Assembly: GCF_900162695.1 (NCBI RefSeq)
Contig: NZ_FUIH01000007.1
Span: forward strand, 3,221,414 to 3,285,413
DNA length: 64,000 nucleotides
DNA from: Virgibacillus siamensis
Lineage (GTDB): Bacteria > Bacillota > Bacilli > Bacillales > Amphibacillaceae
Reading direction: 5' to 3'
The notes below the pieces were generated by a model, which saw nothing but the letters and a program-made list of their open reading frames with translations, did no database searches and had not been told where the DNA came from. A program made the translations under genes and the position numbers. Positions 7,861-15,063 of the stretch are shown in pieces (positions within the stretch are counted from its first letter, which is position 1; each line of letters starts with the position of its first letter).

Positions 7861-7885
7861 GTTTTATTTTTTCACATACGGGTAG
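7861..7885 (+). promoter_or_regulatory. Sigma-B promoter of yfkM
   Basis: GTTTTA and GGGTAG are separated by 13 bp, matching the general-stress consensus GTTTAA-N13-15-GGGTAT closely. Predicted start is about 30 nt before the ATG. yfkM is a known sigma-B regulon member in B. subtilis. Confidence 0.7.
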
Positions 7886-7921
7886 AATTCTTGATGAATC
7901 TTCGTAAAGGAGTGTATTTGA

Positions 7922-8440
7922 ATGGGTAAAAAAATAGCAACTGTTATTACAAATATGTTTGAGGATGTTGAATATACAGATCCGGCTAAAGCATTTAAAG
8001 ATGCCGGACATGAAGTGGTAACCATTGAGAAGAAAAAAGGTGCCGTCGTAACAGGGAAGAACAATGAGTCGGAAGTTACCATTGATGAATCGATTGATAA
8101 TGTAAAAGCAGAGGACTTTGATGCTTTATTTATTCCGGGTGGTTTCTCACCGGATCAACTTCGCGCAGATGAACGCTTTGTGAAATTTGCCAAACATTTT
8201 ATGGATGCAGACAAACCGGTCTTTGCTATTTGTCATGGACCACAGCTGCTTATTACCGCAAAATCATTGGAAGGACGCAAAGCAACAGGATTTACCTCCA
8301 TTCAGGTTGATATGGAGTATGCCGGTGCCAACGTGCAGGATGAGGAAGTAGTAGTTTGCTGCAACCAGCTTGTCACAAGCAGACAACCTGATGATATCCC
8401 TGCATTCAACCGTGAAACATTGAAAGTATTGGAAAAATAA
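7922..8440 (+). CDS. yfkM: DJ-1/PfpI family general stress protein
   Basis: A 172-residue cytosolic protein of the DJ-1/PfpI superfamily. Visible are MGKKIATVITNMFEDVEYTDP at the N-terminus, DALFIPGGFSPDQLR with the conserved Glu/Asp-rich turn (about residue 75), and the nucleophile elbow VFAICHGPQLL with its reactive Cys at about residue 103, followed by His. The family includes deglycase/protease-like stress proteins; which reaction this one performs is not settled by sequence. The ATG at 7922 follows AAAGGAGTG. A sigma-B promoter lies upstream and a terminator downstream, making it a single-gene stress unit. Confidence 0.88.
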   Translation: MGKKIATVITNMFEDVEYTDPAKAFKDAGHEVVTIEKKKGAVVTGKNNESEVTIDESIDNVKAEDFDALFIPGGFSPDQLRADERFVKFAKHFMDADKPVFAICHGPQLLITAKSLEGRKATGFTSIQVDMEYAGANVQDEEVVVCCNQLVTSRQPDDIPAFNRETLKVLEK

Positions 8441-8472
8441 TTTTTTCGCCCCCCTTGAAGGGGGATTTTTTT
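8441..8472 (+). terminator. Terminator of yfkM
   Basis: CCCCC/GGGGG stem with loop TTGAA and a following T run; a T run on the other strand makes it usable for yaaI as well. Confidence 0.8.
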
Positions 8473-8482
8473 GTCTATGCTA

Positions 8483-8566
8483 ATTTCCTGATAGAACGGT
8501 TGAAATTCCCGATAGAACTCCCAAATTTCCTGATAGATCCATAAAAATTCCTGATAGAGAAATTCC
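8483..8566. repeat. 21-bp tandem array A, four copies
   Basis: Units at 8483-8503, 8504-8524, 8525-8545 and 8546-8566, consensus AWTTCCTGATAGA followed by 8 variable bases, with no indels. It starts 11 bp after the yfkM terminator and ends before the 3' end of yaaI. Because 21 is a multiple of 3, the minus strand gives a heptad-like peptide, but there is no start signal for it. Confidence 0.8.
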
Positions 8567-8584
8567 AGCATAAGTTAAACAGGC

Positions 8585-9118
8585 TCAAATCGGATTTGTT
8601 TTTGCTTCCATTACAGTGCGCATCAGATAGAGAGCATATTCATTGCCATCCTGTTCTTCCGAGGCCATGCAGTTATCCGGTACATGCATGGAATAACGGT
8701 ACATATAAGCGTCTTTTGCCGTAAATAAAATGCAGATATCCCCTGCTATACCTGCCATAATCAGATGGGTCCTGTTCAATTCGTTCAGCAATGAGTGTAA
8801 TGGTGTTTGGAAAAACGCTGAATGTTGCGGTTTCATCAGAAAGTAATCATCATCATCTGGTCTCAACCCGGAAATGATATCCTTACTGAATTCATTTTCA
8901 CAATGTGCAATGATTTTATGGAAATCCGCCTGCCAAAATCCATAATGATCATTTACATAGATAATCGGAATGTTATTTTTCCTGCCAAATTCTTTTAATT
9001 TCCGTAAATGTGGTAAAATCGCTTTAGTATGTTTGAGCAGTTTTTTGCTGCCGTCAAAGTTAAAATCGTTGATAATATCAATAAATAAAATCACGCTGTT
9101 TTCAAGTGAATCGTTCAT
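8585..9118 (-). CDS. yaaI: Isochorismatase-family cysteine hydrolase
   Basis: A 177-residue cytosolic member of the isochorismatase/nicotinamidase fold. The catalytic triad candidates are Asp14 in ILFIDIINDF, the Lys of MKPQHSAFF, and Cys129 in AGIAGDICILFTAKDA; the last segment also carries the family cis-peptide region. The substrate is unknown; the B. subtilis homologue is only an isochorismatase-like protein. The ATG at 9118 follows AAAGGAGTCC. It keeps the ancestral place next to tadA but is divergent from it, whereas the yaaH gene expected beside it is missing. Confidence 0.82.
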   Translation of the reverse strand: MNDSLENSVILFIDIINDFNFDGSKKLLKHTKAILPHLRKLKEFGRKNNIPIIYVNDHYGFWQADFHKIIAHCENEFSKDIISGLRPDDDDYFLMKPQHSAFFQTPLHSLLNELNRTHLIMAGIAGDICILFTAKDAYMYRYSMHVPDNCMASEEQDGNEYALYLMRTVMEAKTNPI

Positions 9119-9186
9119 AGTTGGACTCCTTTCTTCTTTTATTTATTTCCTGATTTTTTTATTTCAAACTTACGGGGTGATATTGG

Positions 9187-9648
9187 ATGGATGACATCAT
9201 ACATATGCGCCAGGCAATTGATGAGGCTGTAAAGGCTAAGGAAATTGGTGAAGTCCCGATTGGTGCGGTAATTACATGTGAAGGGGAAGTAATTGGTTCC
9301 GGCCACAATGTGCGTGAGACCTCACAGATGACGTTATCACATGCGGAATTGATTGCAATCAAAGAAGCTAATAAAACAATTGGCAGTTGGAGGCTTGAGG
9401 ATTGTACATTATATGTAACACTGGAACCATGCCCAATGTGTGCCGGCGCCATCGTACAATCAAGGATTAAGCGGGTGGTTTACGGTGCGCCTGACCCAAA
9501 AGCAGGCTGTGCGGGTACGTTAATGAATTTGTTGGATGAAGAACGTTTTAATCATCGGGCAGAACTGACCGCTGGCGTGCTAAAGGAAGAATGCGGGAGT
9601 CTTTTAACGGACTTTTTTAAAGAACTGAGGCAACGGAAAAAGCTATAG
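9187..9648 (+). CDS. tadA: tRNA-specific adenosine deaminase (A34 to inosine)
   Basis: Deaminates A34 of tRNA-Arg(ACG) to inosine, needed for wobble decoding of CGN codons. The 153 residues show the zinc deaminase motif HAELIAIKEA (His ligand and catalytic Glu, near residue 56) and PCPMCAGAI (two Cys ligands, near residue 86), then YGAPDPKAGCAGTLMNLL and ERFNHRAE, specific for TadA over free-base deaminases. The GGGGTGATATTGG segment before ATG 9187 serves as ribosome site. It is followed by the SRP RNA gene, the conserved B. subtilis order. Confidence 0.95.
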   Translation: MDDIIHMRQAIDEAVKAKEIGEVPIGAVITCEGEVIGSGHNVRETSQMTLSHAELIAIKEANKTIGSWRLEDCTLYVTLEPCPMCAGAIVQSRIKRVVYGAPDPKAGCAGTLMNLLDEERFNHRAELTAGVLKEECGSLLTDFFKELRQRKKL

Positions 9649-9675
9649 TTTCCAAATACTTTCATCAATTTACAA

Positions 9676-9704
9676 TTGCATTATTTAAGCAAAGTGGTTA
9701 TAAT
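9676..9704 (+). promoter_or_regulatory. Sigma-A promoter of the SRP RNA gene
   Basis: TTGCAT and TATAAT with 17-bp spacing; the RNA start is expected 6-7 nt after the -10. Confidence 0.75.
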
Positions 9705-9709
9705 GGTTA

Positions 9710-9980
9710 GTGCCGTGCTAGGTGGGGAGGTAGCGGTGCCCTGTACTCGCAATCCGCTATAGCGAGGCTGAACTCCCATTCGAGGTAAGGTGATTTTAAG
9801 GTCTGCCTCAAGGGATTGGTGTTGACGTTCAGGTCCTGCGCAACAGAAACCCATGAATCCTGTCAGGTCCGGAAGGAAGCAGCAGTAAGTGGTCATTTCT
9901 GTGTGCCGCGGGGAAGCCTGGGCCGAGCCATGAACTTGGGTAACGCTTAGGAACATCTTATCAACAGTGGGTGCACGGTT
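9710..9980 (+). ncRNA. scr: Large signal recognition particle RNA (scRNA, 6S-like SRP RNA)
   Basis: RNA scaffold of the signal recognition particle, binding Ffh and, through its Alu domain, HBsu-type protein. The S-domain tip CAGGTCCGGAAGGAAGCAGC is unmistakable at about 9867-9886, with the GGAA tetraloop. The ends TGCCGTGCTAGGTGGGGAGG and GGTGCACGGT match the Alu-domain type of about 270 nt found in Bacillus instead of the short 4.5S form. It has its own promoter and terminator and lies between tadA and dnaX as in B. subtilis. A 124-codon minus-strand frame over it is a shadow. End points are estimated to within a few bases. Confidence 0.95.
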
Positions 9981-9990
9981 TACATAACAG

Positions 9991-10032
9991 AAAGCTGCAT
10001 TCATCTCAATTCGAGGTGGTGCAGCTTTTTTA
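9991..10032 (+). terminator. Terminator of the SRP RNA gene
   Basis: Stem AAAGCTGCA/TGCAGCTTT followed by a run of T. Confidence 0.85.
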
Positions 10033-10100
10033 GCAGATAAGGGCTTTTGCCACAAGGCATGCTTTTTGAAGTGAAGCCGGAAATAACCATAACCGGTACG

Positions 10101-10245
10101 AAATCAATCTTCAAGCGAAGTTATCGACCATCATTAATAAGAAATCAACCTTCACCCGGAATTTATCAACCTTCATGAACCGGAAATCAACCGTCATTTG
10201 GAGTAATCAACCCTCAATAGGAGTTATCGGCCTTCAAGCAGTGAC
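10101..10245. repeat. 20-21-bp tandem array B, seven copies
   Basis: Seven copies of the core ATCRACCNTCA start at 10103, 10123, 10144, 10165, 10186, 10206 and 10226, giving spacings of 20, 21, 21, 21, 20 and 20. It fills the space between the SRP RNA terminator and the dnaX promoter. The constant core with variable 9-10-bp linkers separates it from a simple duplicated sequence. Confidence 0.8.
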
Positions 10246-10265
10246 AAAGATGTTTTTTTAAATGG

Positions 10266-10295
10266 TTCACATTTACCCTTGAAATAGCGTATAAT
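10266..10295 (+). promoter_or_regulatory. Sigma-A promoter of dnaX
   Basis: TTCACA and TATAAT with 18-bp spacing, about 33 nt before the dnaX start; the first promoter after array B. Confidence 0.6.
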
Positions 10296-10327
10296 TTAGG
10301 TAGACTTTTTGAAGGGGAACGTTTATT

Positions 10328-12019
10328 ATGAGCTATCAGGCTTTGTATCGTGTCTGGCGTCCCAGGAATTTTCAGGATGTGGTTGGACAATCACATATAA
10401 CGAGAACGCTGCAGAATGCAATCGTTCAGGAGAAATTTTCGCATGCGTACATTTTTTCCGGACCGCGTGGAACCGGTAAAACGAGTGCTGCCAAAATTTT
10501 TGCTAAAACGATTAACTGTGAAAAAGCCCCTGTGAAAGAGCCGTGCAATGAATGTGACGCATGCAGAGGCATTCAGGATGGCTCCATTTCAGATGTGATT
10601 GAAATGGATGCGGCATCACATACCAGTGTTGAAGATATTCGCGATATTCGGGATAAAGTAAAATATGCCTCAAGTGTTGTGCCGTATAAAGTGTATATTA
10701 TTGACGAGGTTCACATGATTTCGGTCAACGCATTCAACGCTCTTTTGAAAACTTTGGAAGAACCACCGAAGCATGTTGTTTTTATCCTGGCAACGACAGA
10801 ACCGCATAAAATACCATTGACAATCTTATCACGATGTCAGCGATTCGATTTCAAACCGATTTCCAGTCAATCCATTGTGGAGCGCATGAAAGCGATTGTT
10901 GAAAATGAAGGAATCACCGTATCTCCAGAGGCACTTGATACGATAGCATTGGCTGCAGAAGGCGGTATGCGTGATGCATTAAGCATCTTGGACCAGGCTA
11001 TTTCCTACAGTGATGAAAGTGTCAATCTTGATGATGTACTTGCCGTAACGGGGGGCGTTTCCCAGCAAATACTCACCGAAATTGTAAGAGCGATGTATGA
11101 AAAGGATGTGCAGCGTGCATTATCATTACTCGATGAAATGATTCAAAATGGCAAAGATCCGGCCCGGTTTGTATATGATCTTATCTATTTTGCCCGTGAT
11201 TTGTTATTATATAAAAGTGCACCATCACTCGAAGGCATTCTTGAGCGGGCGATTATCGATGAAAATTTTCAAAAACTCGCCGACACAGTTGCGGTAGACT
11301 GGATTCAGGATGCGATAATGCATCTGAACCAGTGCCAGCAGGAAATAAAATGGACGAACAGTCCGAAAGTATTTATTGAGATTGCATTGTTAACGATAAC
11401 AAATAAAGAATCCGGTGCAGGTGAAACTGCGAATGCCGCTGATTCAGAAGCTGTTAACGGGCTTTTGGGCCGCCTGGAGCATTTGGAAAAAGAACTTGCT
11501 GCATTGAAAGAAGCACCTGCAAATGCAGCCAGGCAGGCACCGGCGAATGAGCCGAAAAGAGCACCGTCAAGAGTAACACGAAACAGTTTTAAAATTCCTT
11601 ATGAAAGAATCCGTAATGTACTGCAAGAAGCAGAAAAGCCCGCTTTGAAAGATGTGCAGTCACAATGGGCAGCATTCCTAAATAAACTGAAGTCAGCCAG
11701 TGCTCCGGCACATGCAACGATTCAGGACAGTAAACCAGCAGCTGCATCACAAAAGGCGCTTGTGGTACAGTTTAAGTATGAAATTCATTGCTCATTGTTT
11801 TTGGAACACCAAAATACGGTGGAATCCATACTTAATAATGTGACAGGCAAGCAATTGACCATTATTCCGATACCTGCGAATAATTGGCAGGAACTGCGCA
11901 ATGAATATATAAATCGGCAAGAGCAATCAGCAACGAAACAGGAAGAGCAGGAGGAAGATCCGCTCATTTCCGAAGCAAGAAAACTTGTCGGAGATGAATT
12001 GCTGGACATTCACGAATAG
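10328..12019 (+). CDS. dnaX: DNA polymerase III subunit tau/gamma
   Basis: ATPase of the clamp loader that opens the sliding clamp at the replication fork and couples polymerases. The 563 residues equal the B. subtilis length. The AAA+ module has Walker A GPRGTGKTS (about residue 45), a zinc ribbon with four Cys (about 64-79, ending NECDACRGI), Walker B IIDEVHMIS and the SRC arginine finger (LSRCQRF). The C-terminal part after about residue 370 is Ala-rich and variable, as expected for tau. No slippery frameshift site was noticed. It starts at ATG 10328 after GAAGGGGAACG and is cotranscribed with ebfC 29 nt downstream. Confidence 0.96.
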   Translation: MSYQALYRVWRPRNFQDVVGQSHITRTLQNAIVQEKFSHAYIFSGPRGTGKTSAAKIFAKTINCEKAPVKEPCNECDACRGIQDGSISDVIEMDAASHTSVEDIRDIRDKVKYASSVVPYKVYIIDEVHMISVNAFNALLKTLEEPPKHVVFILATTEPHKIPLTILSRCQRFDFKPISSQSIVERMKAIVENEGITVSPEALDTIALAAEGGMRDALSILDQAISYSDESVNLDDVLAVTGGVSQQILTEIVRAMYEKDVQRALSLLDEMIQNGKDPARFVYDLIYFARDLLLYKSAPSLEGILERAIIDENFQKLADTVAVDWIQDAIMHLNQCQQEIKWTNSPKVFIEIALLTITNKESGAGETANAADSEAVNGLLGRLEHLEKELAALKEAPANAARQAPANEPKRAPSRVTRNSFKIPYERIRNVLQEAEKPALKDVQSQWAAFLNKLKSASAPAHATIQDSKPAAASQKALVVQFKYEIHCSLFLEHQNTVESILNNVTGKQLTIIPIPANNWQELRNEYINRQEQSATKQEEQEEDPLISEARKLVGDELLDIHE

Positions 12020-12048
12020 AAGGATCAAAAATAAAGGAGGCGATTTCC

Positions 12049-12369
12049 ATGAAAGGTGGAAATATGGGAAATATGATGAAGCAAATGCAAAAAATGCAAA
12101 AGAAAATGATGAAGGCACAGGATGAACTGCATGAAATGACATTCGAATCATCTGCAGGCGGCGGTATGGTAACTGTCACGGCAAATGGTAAAAAAGAAAT
12201 TACAGATGTACAAATTAAAGAAGAAGTAGTTGATCCGGATGATGTGGAAATGCTGCAGGATCTTATTCTGACAGCAACCAACGATGTCATCAAACAAATC
12301 GATGATAAAACAAACGAAACGATGGGACAATTCACTAAAGGGTTAAATATGCCTGGTGGAATGTTTTAA
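12049..12369 (+). CDS. ebfC: YbaB/EbfC family nucleoid-associated protein
   Basis: A 106-residue dimeric DNA-binding protein whose exact role in Bacillus is unknown; the family coats nucleoids and is nearly always encoded between dnaX and recR, as here. The Met/Lys/Gln-rich N-terminal helix (NMMKQMQKMQKKMMKAQ) is followed by SAGGGMVTVTANGKKEI and a C-terminal GLNMPGGMF, all family hallmarks. The ATG at 12049 follows AAAGGAGGCGATT. Known as yaaK in B. subtilis. Confidence 0.95.
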   Translation: MKGGNMGNMMKQMQKMQKKMMKAQDELHEMTFESSAGGGMVTVTANGKKEITDVQIKEEVVDPDDVEMLQDLILTATNDVIKQIDDKTNETMGQFTKGLNMPGGMF

Positions 12370-12402
12370 CATCGTAAGGCGTATAATTGACCTATGCGGA
12401 AA

Positions 12403-12445
12403 ACTTAGGCGCTCGCTAAAAGGCAGGGCTCAGCCTGAGTTTTTC
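12403..12445 (+). terminator. Terminator-like hairpin inside the dnaX-ebfC-recR operon
   Basis: Stem ACTTAGGC/GCCTGAGT (one G-T pair) followed by TTTTTCT, lying between ebfC and recR. It should attenuate read-through from ebfC to recR. Confidence 0.55.
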
Positions 12446-12463
12446 TAATTGGAGGCATATTGC

Positions 12464-13060
12464 ATGTATTATCCTGAACCGATTTCCAAACTGATAGACA
12501 GCTTTACAAAATTGCCGGGGATTGGACCAAAAACTGCTGTCCGACTGGCATTTTTTGTATTAAATATGAAAGAGGACGATGTACTGGATTTTGCAAAGTC
12601 CTTAGTAAATGCAAAGCGGGAACTTACCCACTGCTCCACCTGTGGACATATAACTGATCAGGATCCGTGTCCCATTTGTCAGGATACAACCAGGGATCAA
12701 TCGATTATTTGCGTTGTGCAGGATCCCAAAGATGTGATTGCGATGGAGAAGATGAAGGAATATCACGGAAAATATCACGTTTTGCATGGTGCCATTTCAC
12801 CCATGGATGGGATAGGACCGGAAGATATAAATGTACCAGGCCTCATCAATAGATTGAAAGATGAGGAAGTAAAAGAGTTGATTCTGGCTACGAATCCGAA
12901 CATCGAAGGGGAAGCAACAGCAATGTATATTTCAAGACTTGTTAAACCATCGGGAATTAAGACGACACGAATTGCGCATGGTCTTCCTGTTGGCGGCGAT
13001 TTGGAGTATGCCGATGAAGTTACATTATCAAAAGCATTAGAGGGCAGAAGGGATTTATAG
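12464..13060 (+). CDS. recR: Recombination mediator protein RecR
   Basis: Works with RecO and RecF to load RecA on SSB-coated gaps. The 198-residue length equals B. subtilis RecR when ATG 12464 (MYYPEPISKLIDSF) is used, preceded by TTGGAGGCAT; an upstream in-frame start would add a non-conserved MEAYC. It has a helix-hairpin-helix (LPGIGPKTAVRLAF), a C4 zinc finger (CSTCGHITDQDPCPIC, near residue 58), and a Toprim domain from VVQDPKDVIAMEK to ATNPNIEGEATA. Intact and typical. Confidence 0.97.
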   Translation: MYYPEPISKLIDSFTKLPGIGPKTAVRLAFFVLNMKEDDVLDFAKSLVNAKRELTHCSTCGHITDQDPCPICQDTTRDQSIICVVQDPKDVIAMEKMKEYHGKYHVLHGAISPMDGIGPEDINVPGLINRLKDEEVKELILATNPNIEGEATAMYISRLVKPSGIKTTRIAHGLPVGGDLEYADEVTLSKALEGRRDL

Positions 13061-13108
13061 TGCCTTTCAATCCGAAATCGCAAGTTTTTAAAAAAGTTGG
13101 GTGACAGC

Positions 13109-13327
13109 ATGGCTAAAAAAATCAAAAAAAGAGATGTGGATGAGCAATTATTACAATCTATTTTTGCCCTGGAACGGGAATGGAAACAGATTCAGGCTAT
13201 CCTGGACAAAAGCATTGAACCATCGTTTAACGGAATGTACAATGAGAGACTTGCCCGGGAAAAATATTTATTTCTGCTGCGGGAAGCACGGCGGCGGAAA
13301 ATAAGTGCCGTCCGATACAGTAAATAG
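13109..13327 (+). CDS. yaaL: YaaL family protein (DUF2508), unknown function
   Basis: A 72-residue charged, helical, soluble protein: MAKKIKKRDVDEQLLQSIF, then REWKQIQAIL and YNERLAREKYLFLLREARRRKIS. The family accompanies recR and bofA in Bacillaceae and has no assigned function. The ATG at 13109 with GGGTGA upstream is chosen over a TTG four codons earlier. It lies 48 nt after recR and reads toward bofA, so its mRNA could run on into bofA. Confidence 0.85.
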   Translation: MAKKIKKRDVDEQLLQSIFALEREWKQIQAILDKSIEPSFNGMYNERLAREKYLFLLREARRRKISAVRYSK

Positions 13328-13347
13328 AATGATGTTCTTTTTCCAGT

Positions 13348-13388
13348 CTCCTTTTCATATATAAGTAGAAAGGGACAAGGAAAAGGAG
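13348..13388 (+). promoter_or_regulatory. Hairpin sequestering the bofA ribosome site, with a sigma-E-like -10 in its loop
   Basis: CTCCTTTTC (13348-13356) is perfectly complementary to GAAAAGGAG (13380-13388), which contains the bofA Shine-Dalgarno. A sigma-E-like -10, CATATATA, starts at 13356, so RNA begun from it would lack the left arm. The -35 match is poor. Confidence 0.5.
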
Positions 13389-13397
13389 TGATTCGGC

Positions 13398-13664
13398 TTG
13401 AGCTCAACATTGGTTATTTCGATCATGGTTGCGTTAATTGTTATTCTATTGTTTGTAGGTGCTCCTGTAAAACCGATGCGTTTTATCGCACATAGTTCAA
13501 TAAAGCTTGGCATTGGCATTTTATTTTTGTTTTTCTTTAATGTGTTCGGGGGAGCAATCGGACTACATATACCGATTAATCTGTTTACTGTAATGATTTC
13601 CGGGTTTCTCGGGTTGTTTGGCGTTAGTTCACTTGCTGCCATACAATTAATGTTAATAGCTTAG
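13398..13664 (+). CDS. bofA: Pro-sigma-K processing inhibitor BofA
   Basis: Integral membrane protein of the mother-cell membrane around the forespore; with SpoIVFA it holds the protease SpoIVFB inactive until the forespore signal arrives. The 88 residues contain a first membrane segment (VISIMVALIVILLFVGAP), a second (LGIGILFLFFFNVFGGAIG) and the conserved C-terminal IPINLFTVMISGFLGLFGVSSL. The start is TTG at 13398, with AAAGGAGTG 9 nt upstream. It follows yaaL by 70 nt; that gap holds a hairpin that would hide the ribosome site in yaaL read-through RNA. A shared terminator follows. Confidence 0.93.
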   Translation: MSSTLVISIMVALIVILLFVGAPVKPMRFIAHSSIKLGIGILFLFFFNVFGGAIGLHIPINLFTVMISGFLGLFGVSSLAAIQLMLIA

Positions 13665-13667
13665 GCA

Positions 13668-13712
13668 CAAAAGTCAGCGGGATAGGATATACCTATACCC
13701 GCTGACTTTTGT
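13668..13712. terminator. Bidirectional terminator between bofA and the ZIP gene
   Basis: Perfect 13-bp stem AAAAGTCAGCGGG (13669-13681) with 13698-13710, plus an inner ATAGG/CCTAT; T tracts lie on both strands, and it overlaps the convergent stop. Confidence 0.9.
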
Positions 13713-14527
13713 TAACCAAGTGAAACATCCAAAATCATCATAATGGTAAATCCTATCATGAGACTCATGGAAGCAAGGTCTGTGTTTCCATTTTCCTGTG
13801 AACCGGGAATTACTTCCTCTGCTGTTACAAAAATCATTGCCCCAGCTGCAAAACTTAGTGCATACGGCAGTAATGGCTGCATCAATGTTACTGCCAGGGC
13901 GCCAATAACCGCGGCAATGGGTTCAACCATTCCCGAAAACTGTCCATATTGAAAGCTTTTCCATCGTGAAGCACCGTCCCTGCGTAACGGCATTGAGACA
14001 GCTACACCTTCCGGGAAATTTTGTATGCCTATCCCAACGGCAAGTGCAATAGCACCGGCAAGTGATGATGATTCAAGTCCGATGGCAGCACTTCCAAACG
14101 CTACCCCAACTGCAAGTCCTTCGGGAATATTATGCATGGTGATTGCAAAGACGAGCAGTGTGCCTCGTTTTTTCTTTTCCGGGTTGATTCCCTCCGCCTT
14201 CTTTGGGGATGACATTGGATGTAAATGGGGCAGAAGTTTATCGAAGCCCCATAAGAATATTCCCCCCAGCATGAAACCAATTGCTACCGGCATCCAGGAT
14301 GCACCCCCGTTCCCGCCGGCCATCTCCAGGGCAGGAGCAAGCAATGACCAGAAACTTGCTGCAATCATGACCCCTCCGGCAAAACCAAGCATACTATCCA
14401 TAAATTTCTGATTAAATGTTTTCGTCGTAAAAACGAGTGCTGCACCGAGAGCAGTCATTCCCCAGGTGAACAGAGTAGCAAGGAGTGCCTGATAAGCAGG
14501 ATCCAATGATTGTAAGAACTCCATCAT
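13712..14527 (-). CDS. ZIP family divalent metal transporter (zinc or iron uptake)
   Basis: Polytopic membrane protein of 271 residues with about eight membrane segments, moving Zn2+ or related cations. The metal-binding helices are visible as HNIPEGLAVGVAFGSA (about residue 130) and QNFPEGVAVSMPLRRDG (about 168), and a His-containing cytoplasmic loop LLPHLHPM precedes them. It is of the GufA-like subfamily. The direction is inferred from the family; specificity cannot be read from sequence. Two ATGs (14527, 14524) follow AAAGGAGGTC. It replaces nothing in B. subtilis order and is an insertion between bofA and gin, in the position where B. subtilis carries an rrn operon. Confidence 0.88.
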   Translation of the reverse strand: MMEFLQSLDPAYQALLATLFTWGMTALGAALVFTTKTFNQKFMDSMLGFAGGVMIAASFWSLLAPALEMAGGNGGASWMPVAIGFMLGGIFLWGFDKLLPHLHPMSSPKKAEGINPEKKKRGTLLVFAITMHNIPEGLAVGVAFGSAAIGLESSSLAGAIALAVGIGIQNFPEGVAVSMPLRRDGASRWKSFQYGQFSGMVEPIAAVIGALAVTLMQPLLPYALSFAAGAMIFVTAEEVIPGSQENGNTDLASMSLMIGFTIMMILDVSLG

Positions 14528-14788
14528 TTTTAAGACCTCCTTTTTTGCATGTTACATATAATTTGATATGCAGAAATATCTTCATAAGAATTGTTTGGCA
14601 AGTTATTATGATAGTATGTTCAAAATGTTTCCTTAGTGAAAAAGTTTAACCTTAGCCAAAATTAAAGTCAATTATTGTGCATTTCATCGATTTATGCTAT
14701 GTTTTTTGCCCTTGAATGTGTCAATAAAAAAGCCTTCCTGCATATACTCTATTAGTGATACAAAATTCAATGATTATAAGATTTTTTT

Positions 14789-14817
14789 GTATAAAATTCG
14801 TTAGATTAGGAGATACT
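14789..14817 (+). promoter_or_regulatory. Sigma-F promoter of gin
   Basis: GTATA and GGAGATACT with a 15-bp spacer fit the sigma-F consensus GYATA-N15-GGNNANANT at all fixed positions. Forespore expression is expected for gin. The -10 lies in the loop of a short inverted repeat (14797-14804 with 14821-14828) whose right arm reaches the ribosome site. Confidence 0.8.
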
Positions 14818-14837
14818 AAACTAACGGAGGTGGGGAG

Positions 14838-15029
14838 ATGAAACAAGTAGTTTTACATGAGCGCTGTGGTATTTGTGAAGAGGAGAAGGAGCGGGGAATT
14901 CATTTATACAAACTGTTTATCTGCTGTGAATGTGAACGAAACATGATTCACACAGAGCCGCGGGAAGAAAAATATCACTATTATCTACAAAAATTAAAAA
15001 ATATGAATCAGCCGACATTACATTCTTAA
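14838..15029 (+). CDS. csfB: Anti-sigma-G factor Gin (CsfB)
   Basis: Small zinc protein that binds sigma-G (and sigma-E) to stop premature or misplaced late sporulation transcription. The 63 residues carry two CxxC pairs, CGICEEEKERGIHLYKLFIC and CCEC, forming the zinc site needed for dimerisation, and then YYLQKLKNMNQPTLHS. The ATG at 14838 follows ACGGAGGTGGGG. A strong sigma-F promoter lies immediately upstream, matching the known early forespore expression. It is a single-gene unit with a terminator. The next genes of the B. subtilis order, xpaC and yaaN, are missing. Confidence 0.92.
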   Translation: MKQVVLHERCGICEEEKERGIHLYKLFICCECERNMIHTEPREEKYHYYLQKLKNMNQPTLHS

Positions 15030-15063
15030 GCTTTTGCAGTTTTACTTGCAAAAGCTTTTTTTC
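15028..15063 (+). terminator. Terminator of gin
   Basis: Perfect stem AAGCTTTTGCA/TGCAAAAGCTT directly at the stop codon, then a T run. Confidence 0.9.

Noticed and set aside
8302..8571. Minus-strand ORF with heptad-like aromatic repeats
   Set aside because: It overlaps the yfkM end antisense, has no start signal, and its pattern is produced by the 21-bp repeat.
9681..10055. 124-codon minus-strand ORF
   Set aside because: It lies across the SRP RNA gene; RNA conservation explains the sequence.
10328..12019. Programmed frameshift producing a short gamma form of DnaX
   Set aside because: No A-rich slippery heptamer followed by a hairpin was noticed, and Gram-positive dnaX usually lacks it.
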